This document shows positions 26,657 to 36,696 of a DNA stretch of 64,000 bases, one piece after another. The notes beneath the pieces are model-generated. The model was not told the origin of the DNA, did no database searches, and worked only from the letters and a program-made list of their open reading frames with translations. This DNA comes from Fodinibacter luteus (lineage in GTDB: Bacteria; Actinomycetota; Actinomycetes; Actinomycetales; Dermatophilaceae), in the NCBI RefSeq assembly GCF_039541575.1, contig NZ_BAABGM010000013.1:186001-250000 (forward strand), read 5' to 3'. Numbering within the stretch: the stretch's first letter is position 1; every line of letters begins with the position of its first letter. The position numbers and the translations under genes are program-made.

Positions 26657-27735
26657 CCGGCCCCCACGACCCACTCGGCGTAGAAGAGGCCGAGCCCGAG
26701 GGCGACGAAGAGCCCGGCGATGATCCAGAACCGGATGACGATCGTCACCTCTGCCCAGCCGAGCAGCTCGAAGTGGTGCTGCAGGGGCGCCATCCGGAAC
26801 ACCCGTCTCCCGGTCGTCTTGAAGCTCGCGACCTGGATGATGACCGAGAGGGTGATCGTGACGAACAGCCCGCCGAGGATGACGATGAGCAGCTCGGTGC
26901 GGGTGAGGATCGCCAGGCCGGCGAGCCCGCCGCCGAGGGCCAGGGACCCCGTGTCGCCCATGAAGATCTTGGCCGGTGAGGCGTTCCACCACAGGAAGCC
27001 GAAGCACGCCCCCATGCCGCAGGCGGCGACGATGGCGAGGTCGTGCGGGTCGCGCACCTCGTAGCACTTCGTGCCCGGGTTCCACTGGCAGTTCTGGTTG
27101 AACTGCCAGATGCCGATGAGCACGTAGGCCGCGAAGACCATGACCGAGGCCCCCGTGGCCAGGCCGTCGAGGCCGTCGGTGAGGTTCACGCCGTTCGACG
27201 TGCCGGCGACGATGATGTTGGCCCAGATGACGAAGAGGATGACGCCGACGAGCGCCCCCATGAAGGCGAGGTCGAGGCCGGTGTCGCGCACGAACGAGAT
27301 CGACGTCGAGGCCGGGGTGCGGAAGGCCTCGTTGGGGAACTGGAGCGCGAGGATCGCGAAGACGACGGCGACGAGGGTCTGCCCGGCGAGCTTCTCGCCC
27401 GAGCGCAGGCCCAGGCTGCGCTGCTTGCTGATCTTGATGTAGTCGTCGAGGAAGCCGACGAAGCCGAGGCCGGTCATGAGGAACAGCACGAGCAGGCCGC
27501 TGACCGTCGGCCCCTGCCCCGTGACGAGGTGCGCCACGGCGTAGGCGACGAGGGAGCTCGCGACGATGACCGTGCCGCCCATCGTCGGTGTGCCGCGCTT
27601 CGTGTGGTGCGACGTGGGGCCGTCGTCGCGGATGAACTGGCCGTAGCCCTTGCGCACGAGGAAGCGGATGAACATCGGGGTGCCGAACAGCGCGATGACG
27701 AGCGACACGACGGCCGCGATGAGGACAGCCTTCAC
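26653..27735 (-). CDS. mraY: Phospho-N-acetylmuramoyl-pentapeptide transferase
   Basis: 360 residues from a GTG overlapping the murF stop (GTGA). Ten membrane spans. Catalytic landmarks are the Asp pair in GFLDDYIKI, the loop NLTDGLDGLATG, MGDTGSLALGG and the PLQHHFELLGW histidine motif. It transfers phospho-MurNAc-pentapeptide to undecaprenyl phosphate, making lipid I, and is the target of tunicamycin-type and muraymycin antibiotics. Confidence 0.97.
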   Translation of the reverse strand: MKAVLIAAVVSLVIALFGTPMFIRFLVRKGYGQFIRDDGPTSHHTKRGTPTMGGTVIVASSLVAYAVAHLVTGQGPTVSGLLVLFLMTGLGFVGFLDDYIKISKQRSLGLRSGEKLAGQTLVAVVFAILALQFPNEAFRTPASTSISFVRDTGLDLAFMGALVGVILFVIWANIIVAGTSNGVNLTDGLDGLATGASVMVFAAYVLIGIWQFNQNCQWNPGTKCYEVRDPHDLAIVAACGMGACFGFLWWNASPAKIFMGDTGSLALGGGLAGLAILTRTELLIVILGGLFVTITLSVIIQVASFKTTGRRVFRMAPLQHHFELLGWAEVTIVIRFWIIAGLFVALGLGLFYAEWVVGAG

Positions 27736-29192
27736 GTCAGGTCCTCTCGCTGCCCGGCCAGTCGGTCACCGAGCAACCGTAGTCCGGCGTCGCGGCTGGA
27801 CTTGAACAGGACGACGTCGCCGGGGCGCAGCTCGGTGTCGAGGAGGTCGTGGGCGGCGTCCGCGTCGGGGACGGTGCGGACCCGGGTGCCCCCGACGTCC
27901 GGCAGGTCGGGGGTCGGGACCCCCGACCTGCCGGACGTTGCAGGGTGGTCGAAGGCGTCGCGAGCACCGGCGGCCAGCGCCGCGGCCGCCTCGCCGACGA
28001 CGACGAGCTCGTCGACGCCGTGGGCGACGACGTCGGCGCCGACCTGCGCGTGCAGCACCTCCGACTCGTCGCCGAGCTCGAGCATCGTGCCGAGGACGGC
28101 CCAGGTGCGCCGCCCCTGACCCATCCGTTCCAGGGCGGCGAGCGCGGCGCGCATCGAGTCGGGGTTGGCGTTGTAGGCGTCGTTGACGAGCGTGACGCCG
28201 TCGGCGCGTTCGACGACCTCCATCCGCCACCTGCTCACCGGCCGGGCGGACTCGAGTGCGGCGCAGACCTCCTCGAACGGCATCCCGAGCTCGGTGGCGA
28301 CCGCGAGCACCGCGAGGGCGTTGCCGACGTGGTGGCGCCCGACGAGGCCGAGCCGCACGACGCGCGTGCCCTGCGGGGCGTGCACGGTGAACGTGGGGCG
28401 GCCGCCCGCGTCGAGCTCGACGTCGCCGGCGCGCACCTGGGCGTCCTCGGCCTCGCCGACGAGCACGACCCGAGCCGTCGTCACGGCGGCCATGTCCCGC
28501 ACCACGGGGTCGTCGGCGTTGAGGACCGCGACCCCGTCCGCCGGCAGGGCGGCGACCAGCTCGGCCTTCGCGGTGGCGATGGCCGCGCGGGAGCCGAACT
28601 CCCCGACGTGCGCCGTGCCGACGTTGAGCACGACCCCCACCCGCGGCGGGGCGACCCGGGCGAGGTGGGCGACGTGGCCGATGCCGCGCGCGCCCATCTC
28701 GACGACGAGGAACCGGGTCCCGCTCGTGACGCGGCACACCGTGAGCGGCACGCCGATCTCGGAGTTGTACGACCCGACGGGCGCGACGGTGGGCCCCGCC
28801 CCGGCCAGGACGGTCCCGAGGAGGTCCTTCGTGCTCGTCTTGCCGGACGACCCGGTGATGCCGACGACCGCGAGCCCGGGCACCCTCGCGACGACCTCGC
28901 GGGCGAGCGCCCCGAAGGCGAGCTCGGTGTCGTCGACGACGACGCACGGCACGCCCTCGACCGGCCGGCTCACGAGGGCGGCGACGGCCCCGCGCTCGAC
29001 GGCGCCGGCGACGAAGTCGTGGCCGTCGGCGTGCTCGCCGAGCCGGGCGACGTAGAGGCTGCCCGGCCCGGCCTCGCGCGAGTCGGTGACGACGGGGCCG
29101 TCGACGACGACGGCGTCGGGGCGCACACCGGACGGGACCTCGAGGCGGCCACCCGTGGCGCGCGCGACCTCGGCGAGGGTGAGGGCGATCAC
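27732..29192 (-). CDS. murF: UDP-MurNAc-tripeptide D-alanyl-D-alanine ligase, with an inserted palindromic repeat
   Basis: 486 residues from a GTG overlapping the murE stop. Landmarks: ATP loop GSSGKTSTKDLL (near residue 110), EMGARGIGHVAHL, LNVGTAHVGEFGSR and NDAYNANPDSM. It adds D-Ala-D-Ala to the UDP-MurNAc tripeptide. Near the C-terminus, about 20 residues around GRSGVPTPDLPDVGG are encoded by a perfect 21-bp palindrome (27895-27938). They interrupt the usual alignment between the glycine-rich VVGEAAAAL segment and the conserved LRPGDVVLFKSSRDAGL. The frame is kept, so the gene is probably functional. Confidence 0.93.
   Translation of the reverse strand: MIALTLAEVARATGGRLEVPSGVRPDAVVVDGPVVTDSREAGPGSLYVARLGEHADGHDFVAGAVERGAVAALVSRPVEGVPCVVVDDTELAFGALAREVVARVPGLAVVGITGSSGKTSTKDLLGTVLAGAGPTVAPVGSYNSEIGVPLTVCRVTSGTRFLVVEMGARGIGHVAHLARVAPPRVGVVLNVGTAHVGEFGSRAAIATAKAELVAALPADGVAVLNADDPVVRDMAAVTTARVVLVGEAEDAQVRAGDVELDAGGRPTFTVHAPQGTRVVRLGLVGRHHVGNALAVLAVATELGMPFEEVCAALESARPVSRWRMEVVERADGVTLVNDAYNANPDSMRAALAALERMGQGRRTWAVLGTMLELGDESEVLHAQVGADVVAHGVDELVVVGEAAAALAAGARDAFDHPATSGRSGVPTPDLPDVGGTRVRTVPDADAAHDLLDTELRPGDVVLFKSSRDAGLRLLGDRLAGQREDLT
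27895..27938. repeat. REP-like palindrome inserted in the murF coding sequence
   Basis: ACGTCCGGCAGGTCGGGGGTC (27895-27915; one arm shown) is exactly complementary to 27918-27938 around a GG loop. The ends CGTCCGGCAGGT and GCCGGACGTTGCAGG match the 63-bp units at 6046-6222 upstream of the oligopeptidase gene. Here it is translated in frame as a Gly/Pro/Asp-rich loop. Confidence 0.85.
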
Positions 29193-30742
29193 GCCGGGCC
29201 CACCCCCGCGGCGAGTCGCAGCGCCTCGACGAGCTCGGCCCGGTCGTCAAAGGGGTGCACGACCCCGCCGACGTCCTGGCCCCGCTCGTGCCCCTTGCCG
29301 ACGACGGCGACGGTGGCGTCCGGGCCGTCGGCCCACACGGCGTCGACGGCGGCCCGGATCGCCCTGCCTCGGTCGCCGACGACGAGGACGAGGACGTCCG
29401 GCCGCCCCTCCGCCCGGACCGACTCCACCCCCTCGAGCACCGCCGCGCGGATCGTGGCGGGGTCCTCGGAGCGGGGGTTGTCGTCGGTGACGACGACGAC
29501 GTCGGCGACCTGCGCCGCGGCGGCGCCCATCGCGTGCCGCTTGTCGCGGTCGCGGTCGCCCCCGGCGCCGGTGACGCACACGAGGCGGCCCGGGGTCGAG
29601 GGACGCAGGGCCTGCAGGGCGGCGCGGATCGCCTCCGGCGTGTGCGCGTAGTCGACGACCGCCCGGGGCGCACTCGTCCCCACGGGGGCGGCGACGGCCT
29701 CCATCCGGCCGGGGACGTGGGGGTCGGTGAGGACGGCGTCGCCGACGGCCCCGGCATCCTCCCCGAGGAGCACGAGGGCGGCGGCGGCCATCGCCGTGTT
29801 CGTCACGTTGAAGCCTCCGGGAAGGCTCGACCTCAGCTTGAGGTCCACCCCGTCGGCGCCGAGGCGGAAGGCGGACGGGTCGTCGGGGTCGACGGTCACC
29901 CGCCAGTCGGCGTCGGCCGTGCTGCCGATCGTCGAGACAGGGATGCCGGCGCGCTCGACGAGGCGGCGCCCCCACGGGTCGTCGACGCACACGAGGCCCT
30001 GCCGGGCCCGTTCGGGGGTGAACAGCGACGCCTTCGCGGCGAAGTAGTCGTCCATGTCCGCGTGGAAGTCGAGGTGGTCCTGCGAGAGGTTCGTGAAGAG
30101 GGCGACGTCGTAGCGCACCCCGTCGACCCGGTGCTGGGCGAGGGCGTGGCTCGAGACCTCCATGACGCACGTGTCCAGGCCCCGCTCGGCCATGACCGCG
30201 AGGAGCGCGTGCAGCTCGGGCGACTCGGGCGTCGTGCGCACGCTGCCGACCCGCTCGTCCCCGATGCGGGTCTCGACGGTGCCGATGAGGCCCGTGCTGC
30301 GACCCATCGCCGTGAGCGCCGAGTGGACGAGGTGGGCGGTCGTCGTCTTGCCGTTCGTCCCGGTGATGCCCACGAGGCGCAGGGACAGCCGCTCGGTGCC
30401 GAAGACCCGGGCGGCGACGGCCCCGAGCACCGACCGGGGGTGCTCGACGACGAGGACGGGCAGGGCGACGCCGGCGTCGTGCACCCGCTGCACCCCCGCG
30501 GCGTCGGTGAGCACGGCGACGGCCCCGTCCCGGGCGACGGCGTCGACGAAGTCCGCACCGTGGGCGCGCGCTCCGGGGAGGGCGGCGTACAGGTCACCCG
30601 GCCGAACGGCCCGGGAGTCGAGCGTCACCCCCGTGACGACGACGTCGGACGAGGTGTCGGGTGCCCCGTCGACGGCCCCCACGAGGGTCGCGAGGTCACG
30701 GACCGGGGTGCTGCGCAGCTGCGTCGGTCGGGGTACGGCCAC
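29189..30742 (-). CDS. murE: UDP-MurNAc-L-Ala-D-Glu:diaminopimelate ligase
   Basis: 517 residues from the GTG at 30742 (VAVPRPTQLRSTPV). The ATP loop is GITGTNGKTTTAHLV (near residue 130), followed by TTPESPELH, MEVSSHALAQHRV, FTNLSQDHLDFH and DYAHTPEAI. The third-residue selector reads DNPRSEDPA (near residue 420); DNPR is the diaminopimelate form, so the stem peptide should carry DAP rather than Lys. It lies 11 bp downstream of ftsI. Confidence 0.95.
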   Translation of the reverse strand: MAVPRPTQLRSTPVRDLATLVGAVDGAPDTSSDVVVTGVTLDSRAVRPGDLYAALPGARAHGADFVDAVARDGAVAVLTDAAGVQRVHDAGVALPVLVVEHPRSVLGAVAARVFGTERLSLRLVGITGTNGKTTTAHLVHSALTAMGRSTGLIGTVETRIGDERVGSVRTTPESPELHALLAVMAERGLDTCVMEVSSHALAQHRVDGVRYDVALFTNLSQDHLDFHADMDDYFAAKASLFTPERARQGLVCVDDPWGRRLVERAGIPVSTIGSTADADWRVTVDPDDPSAFRLGADGVDLKLRSSLPGGFNVTNTAMAAAALVLLGEDAGAVGDAVLTDPHVPGRMEAVAAPVGTSAPRAVVDYAHTPEAIRAALQALRPSTPGRLVCVTGAGGDRDRDKRHAMGAAAAQVADVVVVTDDNPRSEDPATIRAAVLEGVESVRAEGRPDVLVLVVGDRGRAIRAAVDAVWADGPDATVAVVGKGHERGQDVGGVVHPFDDRAELVEALRLAAGVGPA

Positions 30743-30753
30743 GTCGGAGGACC

Positions 30754-32985
30754 CTACCGTGGGGTCGGCTTCGTGCCGTTGCGCAGCAGGGTGGGGTCGG
30801 CGAGGGCCCGCTCGGGGTCCACCTTGATCGTGACCTTCGCGGGCTTGGCGCCGGTCGGGGGGATCTTGAGCTCCTGGAGGGCGTAGGTCGTGACGTCCTT
30901 GAAGACCGGGCCGGCGACGTAGCCGCCGAAGAAGGGGTACGCCGGCTTCTGGACGATGACGGCGACGACGATCTTCGGGTCGTCGGCCGGGGCGTACCCG
31001 ATGAAGCTCGCCGTCTTGCCCGAGTACCGGCCCACCCGGGGGTCGAAGTACTCGGCGGTGCCGGTCTTGCCGGCGACGCGGTAGCCCGGGATCTGGGCCT
31101 CCTCGGCGGTGCCCTCGTCGCTGACGACGCCCTCGAGCATCCGGCTGATGTCGGACGCCGTGCGGTGGGACACGACGCGTACCTTCGTCGACTCCGGGGT
31201 GGGCTGCACGGTGCCGTCGGCGTCGGTGAGGCTCTGGACGAGCCTCGGCGTGGCGCGCACGCCGTCGTTCGCGATCGTCTGGTACACCGAGGCCGCCTGG
31301 ATCGCACTCACCGACACGCCCTGGCCGAAGGCGACCGTCGCGCGCTGCGTGCCGCTCCAGTCCTCGCTCTTCGCGAGCACGCCGGAGGCCTCCCCCGGGA
31401 ACCCGCTGCCGCTCCTCGACCCCATCCCGAACTTGCGGAAGTACCCCTCGAGCGTCGACGGCTTGAGGGTCTCGCTGACGAGGATGGTGCCGATGTTGCT
31501 CGACTCGGCGAGGGTGCCGGCGACGGTGCGGTAGAGCGTCGGGTGCTCGTGGCTGTCCTTGAAGTTGGCGTCGTGGCGCCTGAGCCGGTTCGGGATGACG
31601 ACCGGGGTCGACGGCGTGACCGCCTGCTCCTCGAGGGCCGCCGCGATCGTCATGACCTTCGAGGTCGAGCCGGGCTCGAAGACGTCCTCGAAGGCGAGGT
31701 TGCGCAGGGTCGCCCCCTTCTTGCCGATGTCGGTGTCCGGGTCGAAGGTGGGGTACGAGGCGACGCTGAGCAGGTCGCCGGACTCGACGTCCATGATGAC
31801 GACGGTGCCGGACCGCGCACCCGTCTCCTTGATCCGCTGGGCGAGCGAGTTCTGCGCGTACCACTGCAGGCTCGAGTTGAGGGTGAGGGTCACGTCGTTG
31901 CCGTCGACCGCGGGCACGAGGGTGCTCTCGGCGACCGGGATCATCGTGCCGTCGAGACCCCGCTGGAAGGTCTGCCGGCCGGGGCTGCCGTGCAGGTGGG
32001 CGTCCATCATGAGCTCGACACCGCCGCCGGGGTTGCCGTCGCCGGTGACGAACCCGACGAGCGAGGCGGCCGTCGCGCCCTGCGGGTAGACGCGTTCGGA
32101 CCGGGTCTCGCGGCGGTCGCGGTTGATGCCGGGGATCCGGAGGGCCGCGATCTTGTTCCACGTGAGCGGGGTGACGTCCCGGCTCAGCACGACGTAGCGG
32201 TTCGTGCCGGTGAGCTGGGGCACGAGCTCGGCGGCGGTCGTCCCGAGCAGCGGGGCGAGCTCGGTCGCGGCCCGCTCCACGGCGGCCGCCGACGTCGAGG
32301 GGTCGCACTCGTGCCTGCGCGTCCCGTGGGTGCACACCGCCTGCTGGTCGGCGACGACCACCTCCCGCACCGCGCTCGACGCGAGCACGGTGCCGTCGGA
32401 GGCGAGGATCTCGCCGCGCATCGCCGGGATGACCTGCACCGTCGCCCGCCGCAGCTGGGCCTCCTCGGCGACGGCCTCGGCGTCGAAGCCCTGGATCCGC
32501 ACGAGCTGTGCGCCGAAGACGCTCAGGACGAACAGGCTCGCGACGGTGAGGAAGCGCATCCGCCGCCGCGGGTTGCCGGTCGGCGAGCCGCCGGGGGCCG
32601 TGCCCCGGCGACGGCCCGCCCCTCCTCCGGCTCCGCCGCGACCGGCGGGGCCACCTCGACCGCCACGACCGCCCCGACCGGCGGTGCCACCACGACCGCC
32701 ACCGCCACCACGGCCCGTGGCCGCGGCGGGACGGCGGGCGCCTGCCGGGCGCGGCGCGGCGCCGGTGCGCGCCGCGGTTCCCTCGCGGGGTGCGGCGCCT
32801 TGGCGGGGTGCCGCTCCGGAGCGGGGCGCGGGACGACCACCGACCGGGCGGGTGCCGGTGGTGCGACCGCCGACGGGGCGCGAGGTCGTGGGGCGGGCCC
32901 CGGCGGGGCGGGCGCCGCCTCGGGCCGCGGGGGCCGAGCCGGGGCGCGCGCGCCCCGAGGGCGGTGGCGTCCTGCGCTGGGTCAC
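30754..32985 (-). CDS. ftsI: Septal transpeptidase FtsI (class B PBP) with long disordered N-terminal tail
   Basis: 743 residues from a GTG preceded by GGAG. Residues 1 to about 140 are low-complexity Arg/Gly/Pro/Ala with RGG-like runs. One membrane span follows (about 143-163), then a pedestal domain and the transpeptidase with SxxK in GSTSKVMT (Ser near 440), SSN (near 495) and KTGTAEYF (near 640). It crosslinks septal peptidoglycan as partner of FtsW. No C-terminal PASTA domains are seen. The cytoplasmic tail is much longer than in model PBP3 proteins. Confidence 0.95.
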   Translation of the reverse strand: MTQRRTPPPSGRARPGSAPAARGGARPAGARPTTSRPVGGRTTGTRPVGGRPAPRSGAAPRQGAAPREGTAARTGAAPRPAGARRPAAATGRGGGGGRGGTAGRGGRGGRGGPAGRGGAGGGAGRRRGTAPGGSPTGNPRRRMRFLTVASLFVLSVFGAQLVRIQGFDAEAVAEEAQLRRATVQVIPAMRGEILASDGTVLASSAVREVVVADQQAVCTHGTRRHECDPSTSAAAVERAATELAPLLGTTAAELVPQLTGTNRYVVLSRDVTPLTWNKIAALRIPGINRDRRETRSERVYPQGATAASLVGFVTGDGNPGGGVELMMDAHLHGSPGRQTFQRGLDGTMIPVAESTLVPAVDGNDVTLTLNSSLQWYAQNSLAQRIKETGARSGTVVIMDVESGDLLSVASYPTFDPDTDIGKKGATLRNLAFEDVFEPGSTSKVMTIAAALEEQAVTPSTPVVIPNRLRRHDANFKDSHEHPTLYRTVAGTLAESSNIGTILVSETLKPSTLEGYFRKFGMGSRSGSGFPGEASGVLAKSEDWSGTQRATVAFGQGVSVSAIQAASVYQTIANDGVRATPRLVQSLTDADGTVQPTPESTKVRVVSHRTASDISRMLEGVVSDEGTAEEAQIPGYRVAGKTGTAEYFDPRVGRYSGKTASFIGYAPADDPKIVVAVIVQKPAYPFFGGYVAGPVFKDVTTYALQELKIPPTGAKPAKVTIKVDPERALADPTLLRNGTKPTPR

Positions 32986-33078
32986 GGGCTCTCCGTCGGG
33001 GGTGTCGGTCGGGCGGCGGTCAGTGGGGTGTCGGGCCGCGGGTGGCGGTCAGCGGGGCGGGGGTCCCGGGCGGCGGGC

Positions 33079-33636
33079 TCACCGGTACCGGACCGTCGGG
33101 ACGGGCGGGGTGTCGGGACGGGCGGCCGGGCTCGCCGACGGCGTCGGCGAAGGCTTCGTGGCGGGCGTGGTGGCCTTCGGCACGGTCGTGCTCCTCGTCG
33201 GGGCCGTGGACTCGGTGACCACGCTAAACGTGCTGTCCGCCTTGGCCTTCTTCGCCACGCCGAGCACCTTGCCGTCCGACAGGCGCAGGAACGCTGGCGA
33301 CTCCGCGGGCACCATCCCGAGGGCCCGGGCGCGCTTGGCGAGCGGCCCGGGGCCCGAGACCGCGTCGATGGAGTGGCGCAGCGAGTCCTGGGTGTCGGTC
33401 AGCTCATCGGACCGGTGCTGGAGGTCGCGCATCGTGTACGACCCCTTGGCCAGCGCGGTGTTGAGGAGCAGGACGCCGACGAAACCCCCGAGGAGCAGCA
33501 GGACGCACAGGGCGAGGAAGGCACCGTTGCCGCGGATCTCCGGGGGCGCGACGACCCTGAGCTGGCGGGGGGTCGCTCCCGTCGAGCGGCGGGAGCCGGT
33601 GCGGGGCAGCGTCCTGGCCGGGGCGAGCTGGCTCAT
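33079..33636 (-). CDS. ftsL: Cell division protein FtsL
   Basis: 185 residues from the ATG at 33636, which overlaps the rsmH stop (ATGA). A basic cytoplasmic region is followed by one membrane span (about residues 38-60, ALCVLLLLGGFVGVLLLNTA), a short extracytoplasmic coiled coil (DLQHRSDELTDTQDSLRHS) and a Thr/Pro/Ser-rich tail. The call rests on topology and on the rsmH-ftsL-ftsI order; FtsL sequences are poorly conserved. Confidence 0.88.
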   Translation of the reverse strand: MSQLAPARTLPRTGSRRSTGATPRQLRVVAPPEIRGNGAFLALCVLLLLGGFVGVLLLNTALAKGSYTMRDLQHRSDELTDTQDSLRHSIDAVSGPGPLAKRARALGMVPAESPAFLRLSDGKVLGVAKKAKADSTFSVVTESTAPTRSTTVPKATTPATKPSPTPSASPAARPDTPPVPTVRYR

Positions 33637-34610
33637 GCGGGGGCTCCGTTCGGTGCGAGGCGTTCGGCGGCACGCAGTCGTGCCGAGGCGGATCGGGGGT
33701 TGCGGTGCTGTTCCTGCTCGTCGGGCACCTCGGCGCCTCGGGTGAGCAGGCGCAGGTAGGCGGCGTGCTCGGGCAGCTCGACCGGCATCCCGGGGGGCGT
33801 GCGGCTGTGGGCTCCGGCAGCGAAGGCCCGCTTGGTGATGCGGTCCTCGAGCGAGTGGTACGACAGCACCGCGATCCGCCCGCCGGGGGCGAGCACGTCG
33901 AGGGCCGACGCCACGGCGCGTTCCCACACGTCGAGCTCGGCGTTGACCTCGATGCGCAGCGCCTGGAAGGTGCGCTTCGCCGGGTGCCCACCACTTCGCT
34001 GCGAGGCGGCCGGCACCGCAGCGCGGAGCACCTCGACGAGACGGGCCGAGGTCGTGAACGGCTCCTTCTCGCGCTCGCGCACGATGGCCGACGCGATCCG
34101 CCCGGCGAAACGCTCCTCACCGTAGGTCCGCAGGATCCGGGCCAGCTCGCCGTGCGGGTAGGTGTTGACCACCTGCGCAGCCGTGATGCCCGCGCGCTGG
34201 TCCATCCGCATGTCGAGGGGCGCGTCGTGGCGGTACGCGAAGCCGCGGTCGGGTTCGTCGAGCTGCAGCGACGAGACCCCGAGGTCGAACAGGATGCCGC
34301 GCGCCGTGCCGTCCGCGTGCTCGGCGAGGACGTCCGCGATCGCGTCGTACACCGCGTGCACCCCGAGGAAGCGGTCACCGAAGCGGACCAGGCGTGCGCC
34401 CGCGAGCTCGAGGGCCTGGGGGTCGCGGTCGAGGCCGATGACGCGTGCCGAGGGGCAGCGGTCGAGCAGGGCCTCGGCGTGGCCCCCCAGGCCGAGGGTG
34501 GCGTCGACGCAGACCGCCCCCTCGGTGGCCAGCGCCGGCGCGAGGAGGTCGACGATGCGCTCGCGCAGCACGGGGACGTGCCGCTCGGCGGAGTCTCCTG
34601 CGCTGCTCAT
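33633..34610 (-). CDS. rsmH: 16S rRNA (cytosine(1402)-N(4))-methyltransferase
   Basis: 325 residues from the ATG at 34610 with GGAG just upstream. The N-terminus HVPVLRERIVDLL and the SAM site DATLGLGGHAEALL are typical, as are FDLGVSSLQLDEPDRGFAYRHDAPLDMRMD, RTFQALRIEVNAEL and VLSYHSLEDRITKR. Also known as MraW. It methylates C1402 in the ribosomal P site. The 236 bp separating it from mraZ hold no gene; they contain two close copies of GCGGATGCCGTG. Confidence 0.96.
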   Translation of the reverse strand: MSSAGDSAERHVPVLRERIVDLLAPALATEGAVCVDATLGLGGHAEALLDRCPSARVIGLDRDPQALELAGARLVRFGDRFLGVHAVYDAIADVLAEHADGTARGILFDLGVSSLQLDEPDRGFAYRHDAPLDMRMDQRAGITAAQVVNTYPHGELARILRTYGEERFAGRIASAIVREREKEPFTTSARLVEVLRAAVPAASQRSGGHPAKRTFQALRIEVNAELDVWERAVASALDVLAPGGRIAVLSYHSLEDRITKRAFAAGAHSRTPPGMPVELPEHAAYLRLLTRGAEVPDEQEQHRNPRSASARLRAAERLAPNGAPA

Positions 34611-34846
34611 CGTGTCTCCGGTCGGTCTCGGTGCCGTCGTGTCGGTGGTGCGGTGTCCGTGCGGTGGGTCGTGGCGGTCGGTGGGTTGGCGCGACCCGGC
34701 TGCGGGTCCCCATCCGATCCGGGCCCGGCGCGGGGGAAGTCGCGTCGGGAGCGGGTCGGCTGGAGGCCGGCGGTCGGGTCGGTCGGTGCTCGGGGGGTCG
34801 GGTCCTGCGGCGGATGCCGTGCTTGCGGATGCCGTGACGGTGGACG

Positions 34847-35290
34847 TCAGAGGCCGGGCACCACCTCCTGGGTCGGCACGGAGTAGGCGGAGTAGGCCGG
34901 CATGACCTCGGCGAGGTAGTCCGCCCACGCCGTGGAGTCCCAGACCTCGAGGCGGTTGCCGTTGCCGATGACCGTGCAGTCCTTGTCGAGCCGGGCGTAG
35001 GCGCGCAGCGGGGCCGGGATGGTGATGCGGCCCTGGCGGTCGGGGGTGTCGGGGTGGGCGCTGGCCCGGAACACCCGGACGAAGTCGCGGACCGGGCGCG
35101 AGGACCCGGGGGCCGCCTGCATCTCGGCGGAGATGCGGTGGAACTCCGCCGTGGGGAAGACGTAGAGGCACCCCTCCTGGCCGGTCGTCACGACGAGGCC
35201 GCCGGCGAGCTCGGCGCGGTAGCGCGCGGGGAGGAAGAGCCGCCCCTTGTCGTCGAGCCGGGGCGTGTGGGTGCCCAGGAACGCGTCCAC
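34847..35290 (-). CDS. mraZ: Transcriptional regulator MraZ
   Basis: 147 residues from the GTG at 35290, chosen because AGGAGGT lies 8 nt upstream and because family members start at FLGTHTPRLDDKGRLFLPA. It has two AbrB-like SpoVT/MraZ domains, each with a D-x-K/Q-G-R motif (LDDKGRLFLPARYR and PDRQGRITIPAPLR). MraZ proteins form rings and repress their own dcw promoter through GTGG-type repeats, two of which lie just upstream. First gene of the dcw cluster. Confidence 0.95.
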   Translation of the reverse strand: MDAFLGTHTPRLDDKGRLFLPARYRAELAGGLVVTTGQEGCLYVFPTAEFHRISAEMQAAPGSSRPVRDFVRVFRASAHPDTPDRQGRITIPAPLRAYARLDKDCTVIGNGNRLEVWDSTAWADYLAEVMPAYSAYSVPTQEVVPGL

Positions 35291-35672
35291 GGGCGCCACC
35301 TCCTCGACCCTCGCAACCCTCCGGGTTCCACCGGTTTCCCCCACATTACTCCACTACTGCCCCTCCATGCTCCGTTCTCACCCACTTCTCGAGCATTTCT
35401 CGCCTTACACTGCAGGTCAGCGTGGTGGTGCGAAGTGGGGCGGGTTCACCCGACGCCCGACCCGACCACCCGGCATCCGGCCCGTTCAGCCGCCGGGAAC
35501 GGATGCGCGGGGGCTGTCGTGGGTCGCTCTCTGGCGCTCGGTGGGTGACGGTGGTGGGATCACGCAGGTGTGGCTGCGGCCTCCCGCTGGGGGGCCACCG
35601 TGGGGCAAGATCGAGGGCACGCGGTCTGCCCACCGATCGTTGGGCGGATACCGACGACGAAGGGACCTCCAC
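35291..35672. other. Divergent promoter region between mraZ and moxR
   Basis: 382 bp between divergent operons. It includes the GTGG boxes near mraZ and a relatively A/T-rich segment (35340-35420) that probably holds the dcw promoter. No additional gene was seen. Confidence 0.6.
35341..35354 (-). promoter_or_regulatory. Candidate MraZ operator
   Basis: On the minus strand GTGG occurs at 35351-35354 and 35341-35344, a 10-bp period matching the spacing reported for MraZ boxes. A third GTGG lies at 35328-35331, out of exact phase, and another at 35382-35385. They sit 51-65 bp before the mraZ start. Confidence 0.5.
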
Positions 35673-36689
<1,017 letters not shown>

Positions 36690-36696
36690 GCCGCCC

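Noticed and set aside
24215..26683. Long plus-strand frame opposite ftsW and murD
   Set aside because: Antisense shadow; both minus-strand genes are intact with all motifs.
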